This document shows positions 18,501 through 27,654 of a stretch of DNA of 62,334 nucleotides, one piece after another. Position 1 is the stretch's first letter. Each line of letters opens with the position of its first letter. Position numbers and translations under genes: made by a program. Under the pieces are notes generated by a model. It was given only the letters and a program-made list of their open reading frames with translations. It was not told the origin of the DNA and searched no databases. Source of the stretch: a virus; IMG/VR virus record IMGVR_UViG_3300002514_000011, positions 50,631 to 112,964 of that record, one strand, 5' to 3'.

Positions 18501-21500
18501 CAGCCAAACAGCAGCTACCAGAAGTAATAAATAGCTCCGACATGGTGAGCATTAGAAGAGAAGATGATAATCAATTTACAAGAGAGCATCGTCCGATAAG
18601 GTTTTATTACGCAATAGAAAAAAGCATGTACCAGACAATATCAGAAGAGATGCTGAACATGTTTGCTACAATTATAGATTTTAATAATCTTGTCGGACAA
18701 CCAGTTAATAGATACCGACAAGAATATAAAGCCATGGAGAAGTTGAGGCAGCTATTCTTTGAAAGGGTTTCTAATACTCCGGATTTAGATAAATATGTAG
18801 AGTTTTATAAATGGATTGATCACAACCTTAGTGAAATGATATCTGCTCTAGTTCCGGCCTCCGCAAACACATCTGATGGCCTGCAAACAATAATAGAGAG
18901 CCACATATTAGAAAGGAACAAATACTGGAATAAATACCCGACCATAGAGATGAAGTCAGACCCTCCTACTGCTGGCCTCCGCGGGATCAATGAACAGTTA
19001 TATAATTGGAGATTTTCTCACGCTCCCGTCTCTGACACAAGCAATCAACTTGCAAATTGTCCATGGTGGTACGAGCGCGCCGAACGCGACGGACCAGCTG
19101 CTTCTGGAGACTCCACCATTGATAGTGCAAGGGAAACAATAAGAAAGATCACAGGCCTACATCGTGACGAGTATAGAAAGGTTTCTACTATAGATAACAC
19201 TGTATACAGCGGCTCTGTATTCGCGACTAGCAGATTTACAAAGCCATATAGAATGAATATAGAAAAGACAAAGATGATTCATGGCGGAACAAATTATGTA
19301 CATAGTAAAAATATAGATATTGCCAGAACAGCTACGCTGCCTCTAGGATTTGACAACGACGCAGGATTCCCAGTCAATGTAGTCTTATTCGATGATATAC
19401 ATGTTAATAAGTCTGCAAAACATGTACTCGATTCTGATCCGTCAAGAAGGGTCTCTGGCCGCCGAGAGCCAACTTGCACTGATGGCACTGAGTCTGTGTG
19501 GCCACATAATAAATATAGATATGATTATAAAGCAAGATTGTTGAGAGATTTTGGAGAAGGAGAAATACACTCCGGCTCACACCCGCCAGAATATTTTACG
19601 ACCATGAAGGGCGAATATGTCGCACCATTCAACCTATATTATACAACACTAACTAATACTTTTCATTCTTATATACAAGAGCGCTTTAAATCTAATTTGA
19701 CCATAACGAACTTACATGCAGATACATATGGAAGCAACAATGAGGAGCCAATGCAGGGACCATTTACCTATACTCATGTAGGTGGCCGGCAAAATAGACA
19801 TGTTGCGTTAAACACTGGAGAAGACAATTATGATAACCGAGCAGAAGCTTGGAAAATTTTGATTGGCCCTACAAAAGCTGCAGCAGAAGATGCTGCGTTT
19901 GAAACCGATAAAACTTGTGATGAAACTCCTAGCTTCTCGCCAGATCCATATATGCTTGGATTGGTCGGCCCGGATTATCCATGGCCCCTACAAAGTTATG
20001 ACTCCGGATCCACCACTTGTGGTGCTGGAAGTATTCGTCCTGTAGATCGCCCTAGGGCGACATTGTTAAGAAATGCTGGCGCTAAGCGCCCAGTGAATAT
20101 TAGAAATATTAAATTTGGCACAGGCTCTGTTTCTATAGGAAATTATCAAAAAGAATACGAAATTGTACAAGTCCCTGGCCGGCATCTAAATAATACAGCA
20201 CTCATCGCTGCCGAAGGGTTTAATGTAACTGGTAGCGGGACAATTGATTATGCCGCAGACGAGTACCTCACAGATGTTTACGGATATCATAACCCATCGA
20301 GAACCCGAAGGGCTCATGTCGTTGTTTCTCGGTTTAGTGCCCCAGGCTCTCATGAACAATCTGGCGGGCCAAACGGAGGTTTCGGTCTAGATTTGGAATC
20401 TGGTCAATTTTCTATTTATGATACGATGAATTATCGCAATTCGTTGATAAGGGGCCTAGGCCGCTGGCCAAACGGAGTTAGAGAACTTTTAAGCAACCAC
20501 ACAAGACAATTTGGCCACTTAAGCGATCAGATGAATATATCTAATGGCGCCTCGGTAGATCCGGGTGATACCATATTGTCATCTTCAGCAAACTCTCTAG
20601 ATTATAAAGGTCGCGCGAATTTCCATAAAACGAATAGAAACTCTATCAAAAGAATAGATTTTAAAGATCCGACTTGTGCAGCGACCACCTATGAATATAA
20701 TACAAAAGCAGTTCAATGGGACTCAAATGCCACTGCGTCTTCGGGCCAATTTGAAGGATTTATCTTGGTGCAAATACCAGACTATCCTAGTTCGGGCAAG
20801 CGATATCAGGCCGCCCATATGTTTTATGCAAATGCTGTCGTAGAAAAATCGGATGGCTATTACCTTACAGCAGGCTTGTCTTTTGGTTCGGTCAGCTCAG
20901 GAACGGCAATTGGAGTCGTTCCCGAGTCTGCAACCAAAATCACTGCCGGCACAGAACGGCCGCAGTCTTATTTAAATCCTGCCTCTGGCGAAGTGACAAA
21001 AGTTGAAACCGGCACGGACTATATTGAGGGCCTAACTTACGATAATAATATAAAAGTAAAAGATACGCCAATGTCTCTTAATGCTTTTGCTAAAGAGTGG
21101 TCTCTCTCGGCCTGGATCTATCCAAGCGCCGGCAGCTATCATCGGGGAATTCTATCGTTAGGACATCTCGGAATAAGAGATTTGAACGGAACTACTGTAA
21201 ACCTACCAACTACAGAAGCTGGTACTCCAACTACAAATCCTGCTGCTCGAAGGGTGGTTTATTTAGACAACAGCAATAAGGTTGTTGTTGAAGTATCATA
21301 TATTCGCGAAACCACCCCAGCATCGGGAACTTCTTATTGGACAACATACTATGGAAAATGGCGCACAAACAATGCAGTTAGCTTAACTGCGTGGAGCAAT
21401 ATCGTGGTCGCGCATAACACACTGGCGATTAACACCTCGGGCCAGCCGCAAGGTCCGGAAATTTATATTGATGGTACTATACAGACCTTAACGGAAGTCT

Positions 21501-24500
21501 CCGTGCCCCCGGTTGATTCTGTTGCTGTCCCTCCAAATGGAGCCATTCTTATAGGCCAAGCAACACAAGTTGGTGGAGGCACCACCACATATAACTGGAA
21601 CGGCCGCATGGACGAAGTAGTGCTGTGGCCAAAACAGCTAGATTCTGCCGACGCGTCATATTTGGCGCACGCCCCAGCGCCGTTTGTTATAGAGGATCAC
21701 CCCAATTTTTCAGCTTGCGCCATGTGGTTCCGCATGGGCGATGGCGAGTCGGGGACAAATTCAGATGCGATTTCTGGCACCGGCGCAAAAGATCCAGCAA
21801 ACAGAATATGGGACATGTGCACAAATGTGAGAGCCTTCAACGGAACTCCGTCTAGCCATCTATCAACTACGCTTACAGACACTTCTTCGGATCAAAGCAC
21901 CGTTTCCTTGCGCCTCCCTGGCAAAACAGTGCATGAGGAGAGATGCGATTTTAATACAGGTTCGATGCACGATAACTGGTATATCACTCATGAGATACCT
22001 CGCAGCGAACCTCAATATCTATGGATTTCCGGCTCTAGTTTGAAAGACAGCAACGGAACCTCACTGGATGGAAATGGCCACGGCGTTTTCGGACACCTCC
22101 ACACATCAGGGCTGATCCCGGCCAGACCCTTTAGTAGTCGTACAGGTTCTGCATATGTGCCGGCAATAGAGTTTATAACCGGAAGTAATTTTGGTTCCGC
22201 CTATGGCGTCTGGGGGGCCTCCGGCACCAGTCCAAGTAGGAAGTTTGGCTTGAATCTCAATGGAACCACTTCCGGAAGTCTAATATTTACACCATTTAAC
22301 TTAAACATTAACACATACGAGCCTATGACTGGCTCTGGTAATTATCTGGGATATCCTCTAAACGACGGAACAACAAGCGCCATCGGCGCCGCCGGATTTA
22401 CAAACTCTGCTGAATATATTAATAGTAATATAGTCAGCGATGGCCTCGCGATGGATACCGACGAAGAAGGGAACAACAAGCCAACAGGAGAGGCGGGGAT
22501 ATTAAACGCCATCTTGTTGAGCCGGCAAGGGCCTTATGGGTGGCCTTCATGGAAACAAGTCCGCGGCGCCGAACATAGGATAACCAGAGATCAACGAAAG
22601 AACAACATCATAGCTATTGTCGATGACCCGCCGCACATCACAATTCAAACAACGATACCTCAAAATCCGGTCGGCTCATCGGATCCTGATGAATTTGCAA
22701 TCTCTGCGGCAGATCTGCAGCTTCCGGATATTGTAGTGGAAGAGACGATTGTAGGGTTGTCACACGGCGCCGGAATAACCAGATACACTGAACGGCCGAT
22801 TGTTTATAATCGTCCAATGACGCATGTTGTTGATAACCGAACCGTTATAACACATACATATAGAAACAACATTTGTATGTATTCTAATCAAGAAATCAAC
22901 AATCGATTGGGCTTATCCGAAAACGCAAGTACAATGTATGATTCGCTTGTCGAACAGTATACTGCCGCCACTCCGGAGATAACTTTTAATTATTTAGCAT
23001 ATTCCGAAGGAGTATACCCAAAAGAAACAAACAGGTATGATAATTCTGTCCGGATTCGCGAAAATTTCATGTTCAACTGGCACAGCAGAAGAGAATTGCG
23101 AGGAACAACAGTTAACCCTCCCGACTGGGCCCCCGGCGGAGAATCCGGCGATGCTCCCTATGCGCGTCTTCAGTATATTGTACATCCGCAATCTTTTACA
23201 GCATTTAGAAATTCTCAAGGATATCCAAATCCATCATCCGACAAGCTTGGAGGATTTTTCTATCAGAACGAGGGCGAGAAATATGCCCACAGTATTTGGC
23301 CATTAGATGCAACCTCCGATGGCCCCGGCCCTCGCCGCGGCCCATCTAAGACAGGTCCGGACAAAGGTTGGCCAATTGAGGACTGGTGCACAAATGCGAA
23401 GCGCGCCGAGGTTCACTTTTCCCGCGGAACATACTCCAGCGGATCCGGAGAGCTTCAGAATTATTATGTACAGCTTAGAGGCACGATGTATAGCGGATCC
23501 GGCAACAACCTACAGGATCTACAGCAAGCCTCCTGCTATAAAGACTCCCTAACCCCTGCCGCACAATATCACAGGCGCCATACAATCGCAACAACAGGAT
23601 CTGCGGATCAGTGGCGATATGGAGTTAGAGGCATGACTGCCGAGTCTCTATCTTCCGCCGGCGCAACTGGAACTTCACCGCGTAAATTTACGATGAGTGG
23701 TTCTTCCTTGGACTGGTTTTGCCATACAAATGATGGCACTCACGATGGTTGGCAGGTTTTTGGAGGAGAAACAGATTGGGAAGTTCCACACCAATCGGGC
23801 AAATACCCATTTTATGATTCTTATAAGGAGTATGCAGCAGGGGATTTGAGACTTAGAGCTAAAGACTGTAGCATTGTACCAGAATTCAGGATTAGCGAAT
23901 ATATTCCATATTATATGTTAGAAAAAGGCGGAGATTGGCTAGCCGAAAACACGGGCTCCCTTTCCTTAACGGGCTCCTCTCAAGCAGACTCGTCTACAGA
24001 AGATTTTTATAAAATTTATAGTCACTCAGATTTCATGAAAAAGTTTGATATTATCGACAAGGATCATGAACCCTCCACTGGCGGGCCATCTAAGATTGAA
24101 CTTAGATGTACGGCACATCTTAAGCTTTTGCCGTACGACGGGTTTTACCCGGCCCAGAGAACCGTCCAGCTGGCTTCTATATTTTCACAATCTTATGGTC
24201 CAAGCTTATATGAGATTAAAAATAAACTTGCAACATCCGCGGCAGGCACATTAACGGGCCAACTTAATACAGGTCGCAGTAGAGCCTTTACCCCTCTTGA
24301 TACAGATCCGCTCCGCGATCGCGGAGCATATTGGTCTGTATATATGCGTCCATTTTTTGCTCCTGGAATAATGTTCAACAGCATTAAATCTGGAATCGCT
24401 GTCGACTATCCCGTTATGACAGGTTCGTTTAAGGTACACAAAAATCCTAGAATGGCTAGACCCGGCACTAGTTTAATTGCAACTGCGGCACCAAACAATA

Positions 24501-26599
24501 CCTCAGCAGCAGTTAATCTTACTGCTAGTGGATTTTACATAGCAGAACCTAGATTCCATCACAGGATACCATTTGAGGCTATTGTAGAGCCGCAGCAATA
24601 TATTGTTGATTTACCAATTACTAATATGGAGCCACATCCTTCAGGCTCACTGGAACTGCCAATTACTGGGGCCGTTAGCTCGACGCATAACGATCTCTAC
24701 AAAATGGCAGCAAACAACTTTTTTGCAGAAGTGCCTGAATTTTTCTTACAAGAAGGAAACTTTAGTTCTATTTCTTCACTTCCAGAAGGGCACCAACAGT
24801 TTGGCCAGGTCACAGAGATGGATATTAGTACGGGTAAGAAATTTGCTGCGCTCATAAAATTAACAAAGAGCGTTAAAGGACACGAAAATTATAATCCCTT
24901 AAGTGCAAGTTACGACACAAGCGAATATGCTAATCGCGCCGGCCAGATGAATGTGGAGAGGCTAGGTACGGACGAGCCGGTGCCTCACCCCTGGTCTCTT
25001 GGCGAGCCGACAATTAATATGTATAGTAGACCCTCGGCGTTTGGGCCCCCATCAATTGGTTTGTGGGGCTCTAATGCGGGATTCAATCTCCCATATACGC
25101 CCCCATATTATGACGGCGGCGCCTGGGCATACTTAGAGTTTGAGCCTAAAATGGGAGCAAAACAATATACTTTAGATGAGATATTGGAAAATACAAAAGT
25201 TACATATACAAGAACTGGCAAACAAGCGGTCACGCGAAATTGGGGAGACAATCGTGCCGCAGCAGCCGGCGAAACTGACGCCAAACATGTTCCCAATTGG
25301 CCATGGTCAAGGCCTGTTACCTATGATGGTTCTACGGCTTTAAGTGCTAATGACAAATCATTAACAGACGGCGAAGGAAATATAATAGATAAAGTTAATG
25401 AAGGTTATGATCCGTTCCCGCAGGGTAGAGATTTGGCTGACGACAATGCGATGCAAATATCGGCATCCCTTAACATAATGCAAAAAGCGGAAGTTAGCGC
25501 GATTGAATACGATCCGGCTACCGGAATGCCATATAGCGCTACTACATCTATAAATCAAAAAAGCGCCTGGGTGATACAAACTAAATTTGAAACACCAATA
25601 TTAAATTTTCAAAAATCTTCTAGCGTCGGCAGAGCATATGCAAAAGAATCTTCTGCATATGGTATGTGGCACCAGTATGGAACATACCCCGCATCCGCCA
25701 GTGTCGGAATATTTATGCAAATTGAAGATGTTCCAAGCAGCTTTTTAATAAGGGGTCTGGGTAAAACTCCAAATGACGCCTCTTTAGTTGGATCATTGAC
25801 TGATTTAGTGGGATTTGATACGACTCCTGTTAAGCTAGGGAAGCCTGCTTCGAAGAAAACTATTTCCGAAGCTCTCGTCGCCGTCCCATTTATTGAAAAA
25901 GATGGTGAAAGACACTTCTTTGAAATACCAAGAAGAATGGTTGACGAAGCTGCGGGAATCTTGAGCATAGAGCCGATGTCGGACATCTCCGAATCGTTAC
26001 CTCCGGGAGACTCAATAACAGACATGGTTGAAAAAATGCAGAAATATGTATTTCCCCCAAAAATGGATTTTATAACAAACAGTGATGTTCAACCTTTCGC
26101 CATGTATGTATTTGAATTCTCTGTAGATCTGGAGCAGCAAGATTTAACTGATATTTGGCAAAATGTGTTACCAGAAATTGGAAGAAGTTATCAAACACAA
26201 ACAAAGACAGTTTCACATGAACTGGCAGTAAACGAGTTGATGGGATATGATTCTTCCTTTACTGGTAAAAAGATGCAAGACAAATTACAATGGATGGTCT
26301 TTAAGGTGAAGCAAAAAGCTCAGAAAAATTATTTTGACAAAGTTCTTGGCGAAAGTCATGGCCAGTCTGGACACATAGATACACAAATGAGTAATTTTGT
26401 TGTTGTCCGCAGTGCAACGCAATCAAAATTAGTTCCGCTAGATTATAGTTATAACTGGCCTTACGATTATTTTTCATTAATTGAATTGGCTAAGATCGAT
26501 AGCACCGTTGAATATGGAGAACATCCCCTTAAAATTTTAGAGCAATTGCAAGCAACCGCAGGCAATACCGCGCGACCGACAATTACGGAAGAAGAATAA
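15554..26599 (+). CDS. Giant baseplate/tail protein with two LamG-like lectin domains (3681 aa)
   Basis: The 3681-residue product is the largest in the window. Residues about 200-365 form a LamG/concanavalin-like domain (VTVEFWLKKP, HYAFTFKNK, RLYVDGVL, GSIDEFRFWK). Residues about 540-620 contain YKAKGTEKAFRNLIRCFGV and the following LNLYG, resembling the P2 gpI/tail-protein-I pattern of baseplate wedge proteins. A second LamG-like domain lies at about 1850-2035 (LSAWIYPSAG, IYIDGTI, WNGRMDEVVLWPK). Long Ser/Gly/Thr-rich beta regions occupy the rest, with a more helical C-terminus (YVFPPKMDFITNSD, then DLTDIWQNVLPEI). Position after gp6 suggests a gp7-like wedge arm fused to adhesion modules. 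The lectin domains are fairly clear; the wedge equivalence is inference. Confidence 0.7.
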   Translation: MSIKKLFSKEKTNQVVASKTDKTHTEDVESERLVIAKDDNSKRFLTHVRYHPASASNFAIYGSAKKYYNDALYRIYEQYPYDGTLAEKTQWELSSSQLDLYIFENLYPRTNGYAKICSTTSGWGTLNGSITSDYGLPETIEYIQLFGGPHTGSGDSLVEQFYTHKPGVGSNIYQTYSELTASIGNTEVGSRESNLKTNLDDGVTVEFWLKKPTFTTSKTVKEVIFDLWNGNTVGTGDYGRLLIEMKGDASASPFVITCASGSSGFTRQSIGTSLTTSSVEDWAHYAFTFKNKDSKIRSRLYVDGVLNHETELGSNISEITGSLIANIGALRASPVSGVSLTEGAGKLSGSIDEFRFWKTERDHKRIGQNYWRQANGGTNTDTANIKLGVYYKFNEGITGNKKIDQVVLDYSGRLTNGQWVGYPGSTARATGSAMIEASATLKEFLDPIIYTEHQDVADLKYNLEESGSFWDQSNSTILYNSLPAWITEYQENSQHEDLENVVQVVASYFDKLHLQIANINRLKDTNYLSASLKPLSFADRLLENYGMPTAEIFANAEIIEKILSKSETQNFELELYDIKNLIYHNIYNNLVGIYKAKGTEKAFRNLIRCFGVDDELIKLNLYGDSVTYKFEDNYKTTAKIRRYANFNGLGLTQGTVYQYPESGNTNALGYISGSDSNDKEAHFGSTLEVETFFPLQAKPQDPGYFETTFTDVSLFGMHTVGSDASSYSIPDPDPASFYVMAVKPEAMSTDAYFMLTSSTTSGIPLLTSSTFIDVYNNEKWNFAVRIKPDNHPRTDGMKTEVSEGYTIEFRGVNNTLDITQKEFYLTSSLSETAARNFLSSSKRVFIGAHRTDFTGDVITYSDIEAGAVRYWTNYIDDYTFLSHVKDLDSYGTKNPYRNTTLLHSETENIRIPEIKTLALNWDFDTLQEADSSGQFTVPDASSGSASSEEYGWVGNITKYQHTGRGYGFPTSSEKAIMERYINSAKQQLPEVINSSDMVSIRREDDNQFTREHRPIRFYYAIEKSMYQTISEEMLNMFATIIDFNNLVGQPVNRYRQEYKAMEKLRQLFFERVSNTPDLDKYVEFYKWIDHNLSEMISALVPASANTSDGLQTIIESHILERNKYWNKYPTIEMKSDPPTAGLRGINEQLYNWRFSHAPVSDTSNQLANCPWWYERAERDGPAASGDSTIDSARETIRKITGLHRDEYRKVSTIDNTVYSGSVFATSRFTKPYRMNIEKTKMIHGGTNYVHSKNIDIARTATLPLGFDNDAGFPVNVVLFDDIHVNKSAKHVLDSDPSRRVSGRREPTCTDGTESVWPHNKYRYDYKARLLRDFGEGEIHSGSHPPEYFTTMKGEYVAPFNLYYTTLTNTFHSYIQERFKSNLTITNLHADTYGSNNEEPMQGPFTYTHVGGRQNRHVALNTGEDNYDNRAEAWKILIGPTKAAAEDAAFETDKTCDETPSFSPDPYMLGLVGPDYPWPLQSYDSGSTTCGAGSIRPVDRPRATLLRNAGAKRPVNIRNIKFGTGSVSIGNYQKEYEIVQVPGRHLNNTALIAAEGFNVTGSGTIDYAADEYLTDVYGYHNPSRTRRAHVVVSRFSAPGSHEQSGGPNGGFGLDLESGQFSIYDTMNYRNSLIRGLGRWPNGVRELLSNHTRQFGHLSDQMNISNGASVDPGDTILSSSANSLDYKGRANFHKTNRNSIKRIDFKDPTCAATTYEYNTKAVQWDSNATASSGQFEGFILVQIPDYPSSGKRYQAAHMFYANAVVEKSDGYYLTAGLSFGSVSSGTAIGVVPESATKITAGTERPQSYLNPASGEVTKVETGTDYIEGLTYDNNIKVKDTPMSLNAFAKEWSLSAWIYPSAGSYHRGILSLGHLGIRDLNGTTVNLPTTEAGTPTTNPAARRVVYLDNSNKVVVEVSYIRETTPASGTSYWTTYYGKWRTNNAVSLTAWSNIVVAHNTLAINTSGQPQGPEIYIDGTIQTLTEVSVPPVDSVAVPPNGAILIGQATQVGGGTTTYNWNGRMDEVVLWPKQLDSADASYLAHAPAPFVIEDHPNFSACAMWFRMGDGESGTNSDAISGTGAKDPANRIWDMCTNVRAFNGTPSSHLSTTLTDTSSDQSTVSLRLPGKTVHEERCDFNTGSMHDNWYITHEIPRSEPQYLWISGSSLKDSNGTSLDGNGHGVFGHLHTSGLIPARPFSSRTGSAYVPAIEFITGSNFGSAYGVWGASGTSPSRKFGLNLNGTTSGSLIFTPFNLNINTYEPMTGSGNYLGYPLNDGTTSAIGAAGFTNSAEYINSNIVSDGLAMDTDEEGNNKPTGEAGILNAILLSRQGPYGWPSWKQVRGAEHRITRDQRKNNIIAIVDDPPHITIQTTIPQNPVGSSDPDEFAISAADLQLPDIVVEETIVGLSHGAGITRYTERPIVYNRPMTHVVDNRTVITHTYRNNICMYSNQEINNRLGLSENASTMYDSLVEQYTAATPEITFNYLAYSEGVYPKETNRYDNSVRIRENFMFNWHSRRELRGTTVNPPDWAPGGESGDAPYARLQYIVHPQSFTAFRNSQGYPNPSSDKLGGFFYQNEGEKYAHSIWPLDATSDGPGPRRGPSKTGPDKGWPIEDWCTNAKRAEVHFSRGTYSSGSGELQNYYVQLRGTMYSGSGNNLQDLQQASCYKDSLTPAAQYHRRHTIATTGSADQWRYGVRGMTAESLSSAGATGTSPRKFTMSGSSLDWFCHTNDGTHDGWQVFGGETDWEVPHQSGKYPFYDSYKEYAAGDLRLRAKDCSIVPEFRISEYIPYYMLEKGGDWLAENTGSLSLTGSSQADSSTEDFYKIYSHSDFMKKFDIIDKDHEPSTGGPSKIELRCTAHLKLLPYDGFYPAQRTVQLASIFSQSYGPSLYEIKNKLATSAAGTLTGQLNTGRSRAFTPLDTDPLRDRGAYWSVYMRPFFAPGIMFNSIKSGIAVDYPVMTGSFKVHKNPRMARPGTSLIATAAPNNTSAAVNLTASGFYIAEPRFHHRIPFEAIVEPQQYIVDLPITNMEPHPSGSLELPITGAVSSTHNDLYKMAANNFFAEVPEFFLQEGNFSSISSLPEGHQQFGQVTEMDISTGKKFAALIKLTKSVKGHENYNPLSASYDTSEYANRAGQMNVERLGTDEPVPHPWSLGEPTINMYSRPSAFGPPSIGLWGSNAGFNLPYTPPYYDGGAWAYLEFEPKMGAKQYTLDEILENTKVTYTRTGKQAVTRNWGDNRAAAAGETDAKHVPNWPWSRPVTYDGSTALSANDKSLTDGEGNIIDKVNEGYDPFPQGRDLADDNAMQISASLNIMQKAEVSAIEYDPATGMPYSATTSINQKSAWVIQTKFETPILNFQKSSSVGRAYAKESSAYGMWHQYGTYPASASVGIFMQIEDVPSSFLIRGLGKTPNDASLVGSLTDLVGFDTTPVKLGKPASKKTISEALVAVPFIEKDGERHFFEIPRRMVDEAAGILSIEPMSDISESLPPGDSITDMVEKMQKYVFPPKMDFITNSDVQPFAMYVFEFSVDLEQQDLTDIWQNVLPEIGRSYQTQTKTVSHELAVNELMGYDSSFTGKKMQDKLQWMVFKVKQKAQKNYFDKVLGESHGQSGHIDTQMSNFVVVRSATQSKLVPLDYSYNWPYDYFSLIELAKIDSTVEYGEHPLKILEQLQATAGNTARPTITEEE

Positions 26600-26602
26600 G
26601 AT

Positions 26603-27652
26603 ATGTCATTTTTTAATAAAAAAGAAGAAGTTTTACAAATTAAATTAACTCAATATGGCAAACACTTATTGTCAAAAGGAAAATTTAATCCGACATATTA
26701 TGCTTTTTTTGATGATTCTGTTTTATATGATACAGAGTGGGCATTTTACGAAGAGCATCAAAACGAAGCAGAAGAGAGAATTCAAGACAACACTCCATCT
26801 CTAAAAGTACAGCACATCTTCGCCGGCGCGGAAACTAACATCAAAAAGCTAACAAAAAATCCAGCGACAGCCCTGCAGTATTGGGAAAAGGATTTGCCAT
26901 ATTCTCAGCACACAGAAGATAAACACTATTCGATTGTAGCTACTCCTTTGGGAAGATCTAGTTATGGCATACAAGAGGCACCATCGTTTACCGTCAATTT
27001 TTTAATTGGAGAAATGACAGGTTCGTCGTATTATCTGACCGGTTCCCACCAAACACTAAAAATACCTCAGTTAGATATTGATTTAACATATGAAACTTCT
27101 TTTTCTTTCGAAGAAGACGCCCCGCAGTTATCAAATATTCTGTTACGCGGACCAGCCGGTATCGAATTGGGCGGAACTTTTCCGGACGGAAGCAAAATTA
27201 ATGTTACTGAAAAGCACCTATTGTTGGAAATAGTTGAAAATAATACTGAATTTTCTAATAAAAACTTTGATATTGAAGTATATGAAATAGAGGAAGAGGA
27301 AGTTAACAATTATAAAACACCCGGAATCGATAGTCCGCGGAAAAAATTTAATTTGTTGCCACTGTCATTCATCCGGCCTCGCGAAAATATTATTAATAAT
27401 ATCTTATTAGACCCGATAGAAGAAGAAAACGATTTGGATTTAAATTTAGATTCTACTTACATACGACATTATTTTGACATATATGCAGATGGCGGAATCG
27501 ATTCTGCATTAATGTGCAGTGCATCCACCGGTGAAAAGGTTGAAGAAATGTATGATGAATTTGGATTTGAGTGCCCTGAAGACACCGGAACTGGCACCAC
27601 GAATGAGGATTCGAATGTTTTTAATGATAACGATCAAGAGGCGTGTGATTAA
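26603..27652 (+). CDS. Virion structural protein of unknown fold
   Basis: The 349-residue product starts MSFFNKKEEVLQIKLTQYGK and continues HLLSKGKFNPTYYAFFDDSV. From memory this N-terminus recurs in marine-phage virion gene clusters without a function. The centre is beta-rich (about 125-230) and the C-terminal 60 residues are strongly acidic with two late Cys residues. It begins three bases after the giant gene and ends two bases before the next, so it belongs to the same late transcript. An N-terminal part similar in feel (LxxYGxxxLxxGxF) is reminiscent of proteins that sit on tail or baseplate surfaces, but I cannot place it. No membrane or signal segment is present. Confidence 0.6.
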   Translation: MSFFNKKEEVLQIKLTQYGKHLLSKGKFNPTYYAFFDDSVLYDTEWAFYEEHQNEAEERIQDNTPSLKVQHIFAGAETNIKKLTKNPATALQYWEKDLPYSQHTEDKHYSIVATPLGRSSYGIQEAPSFTVNFLIGEMTGSSYYLTGSHQTLKIPQLDIDLTYETSFSFEEDAPQLSNILLRGPAGIELGGTFPDGSKINVTEKHLLLEIVENNTEFSNKNFDIEVYEIEEEEVNNYKTPGIDSPRKKFNLLPLSFIRPRENIINNILLDPIEEENDLDLNLDSTYIRHYFDIYADGGIDSALMCSASTGEKVEEMYDEFGFECPEDTGTGTTNEDSNVFNDNDQEACD

Positions 27653-27654
27653 CC

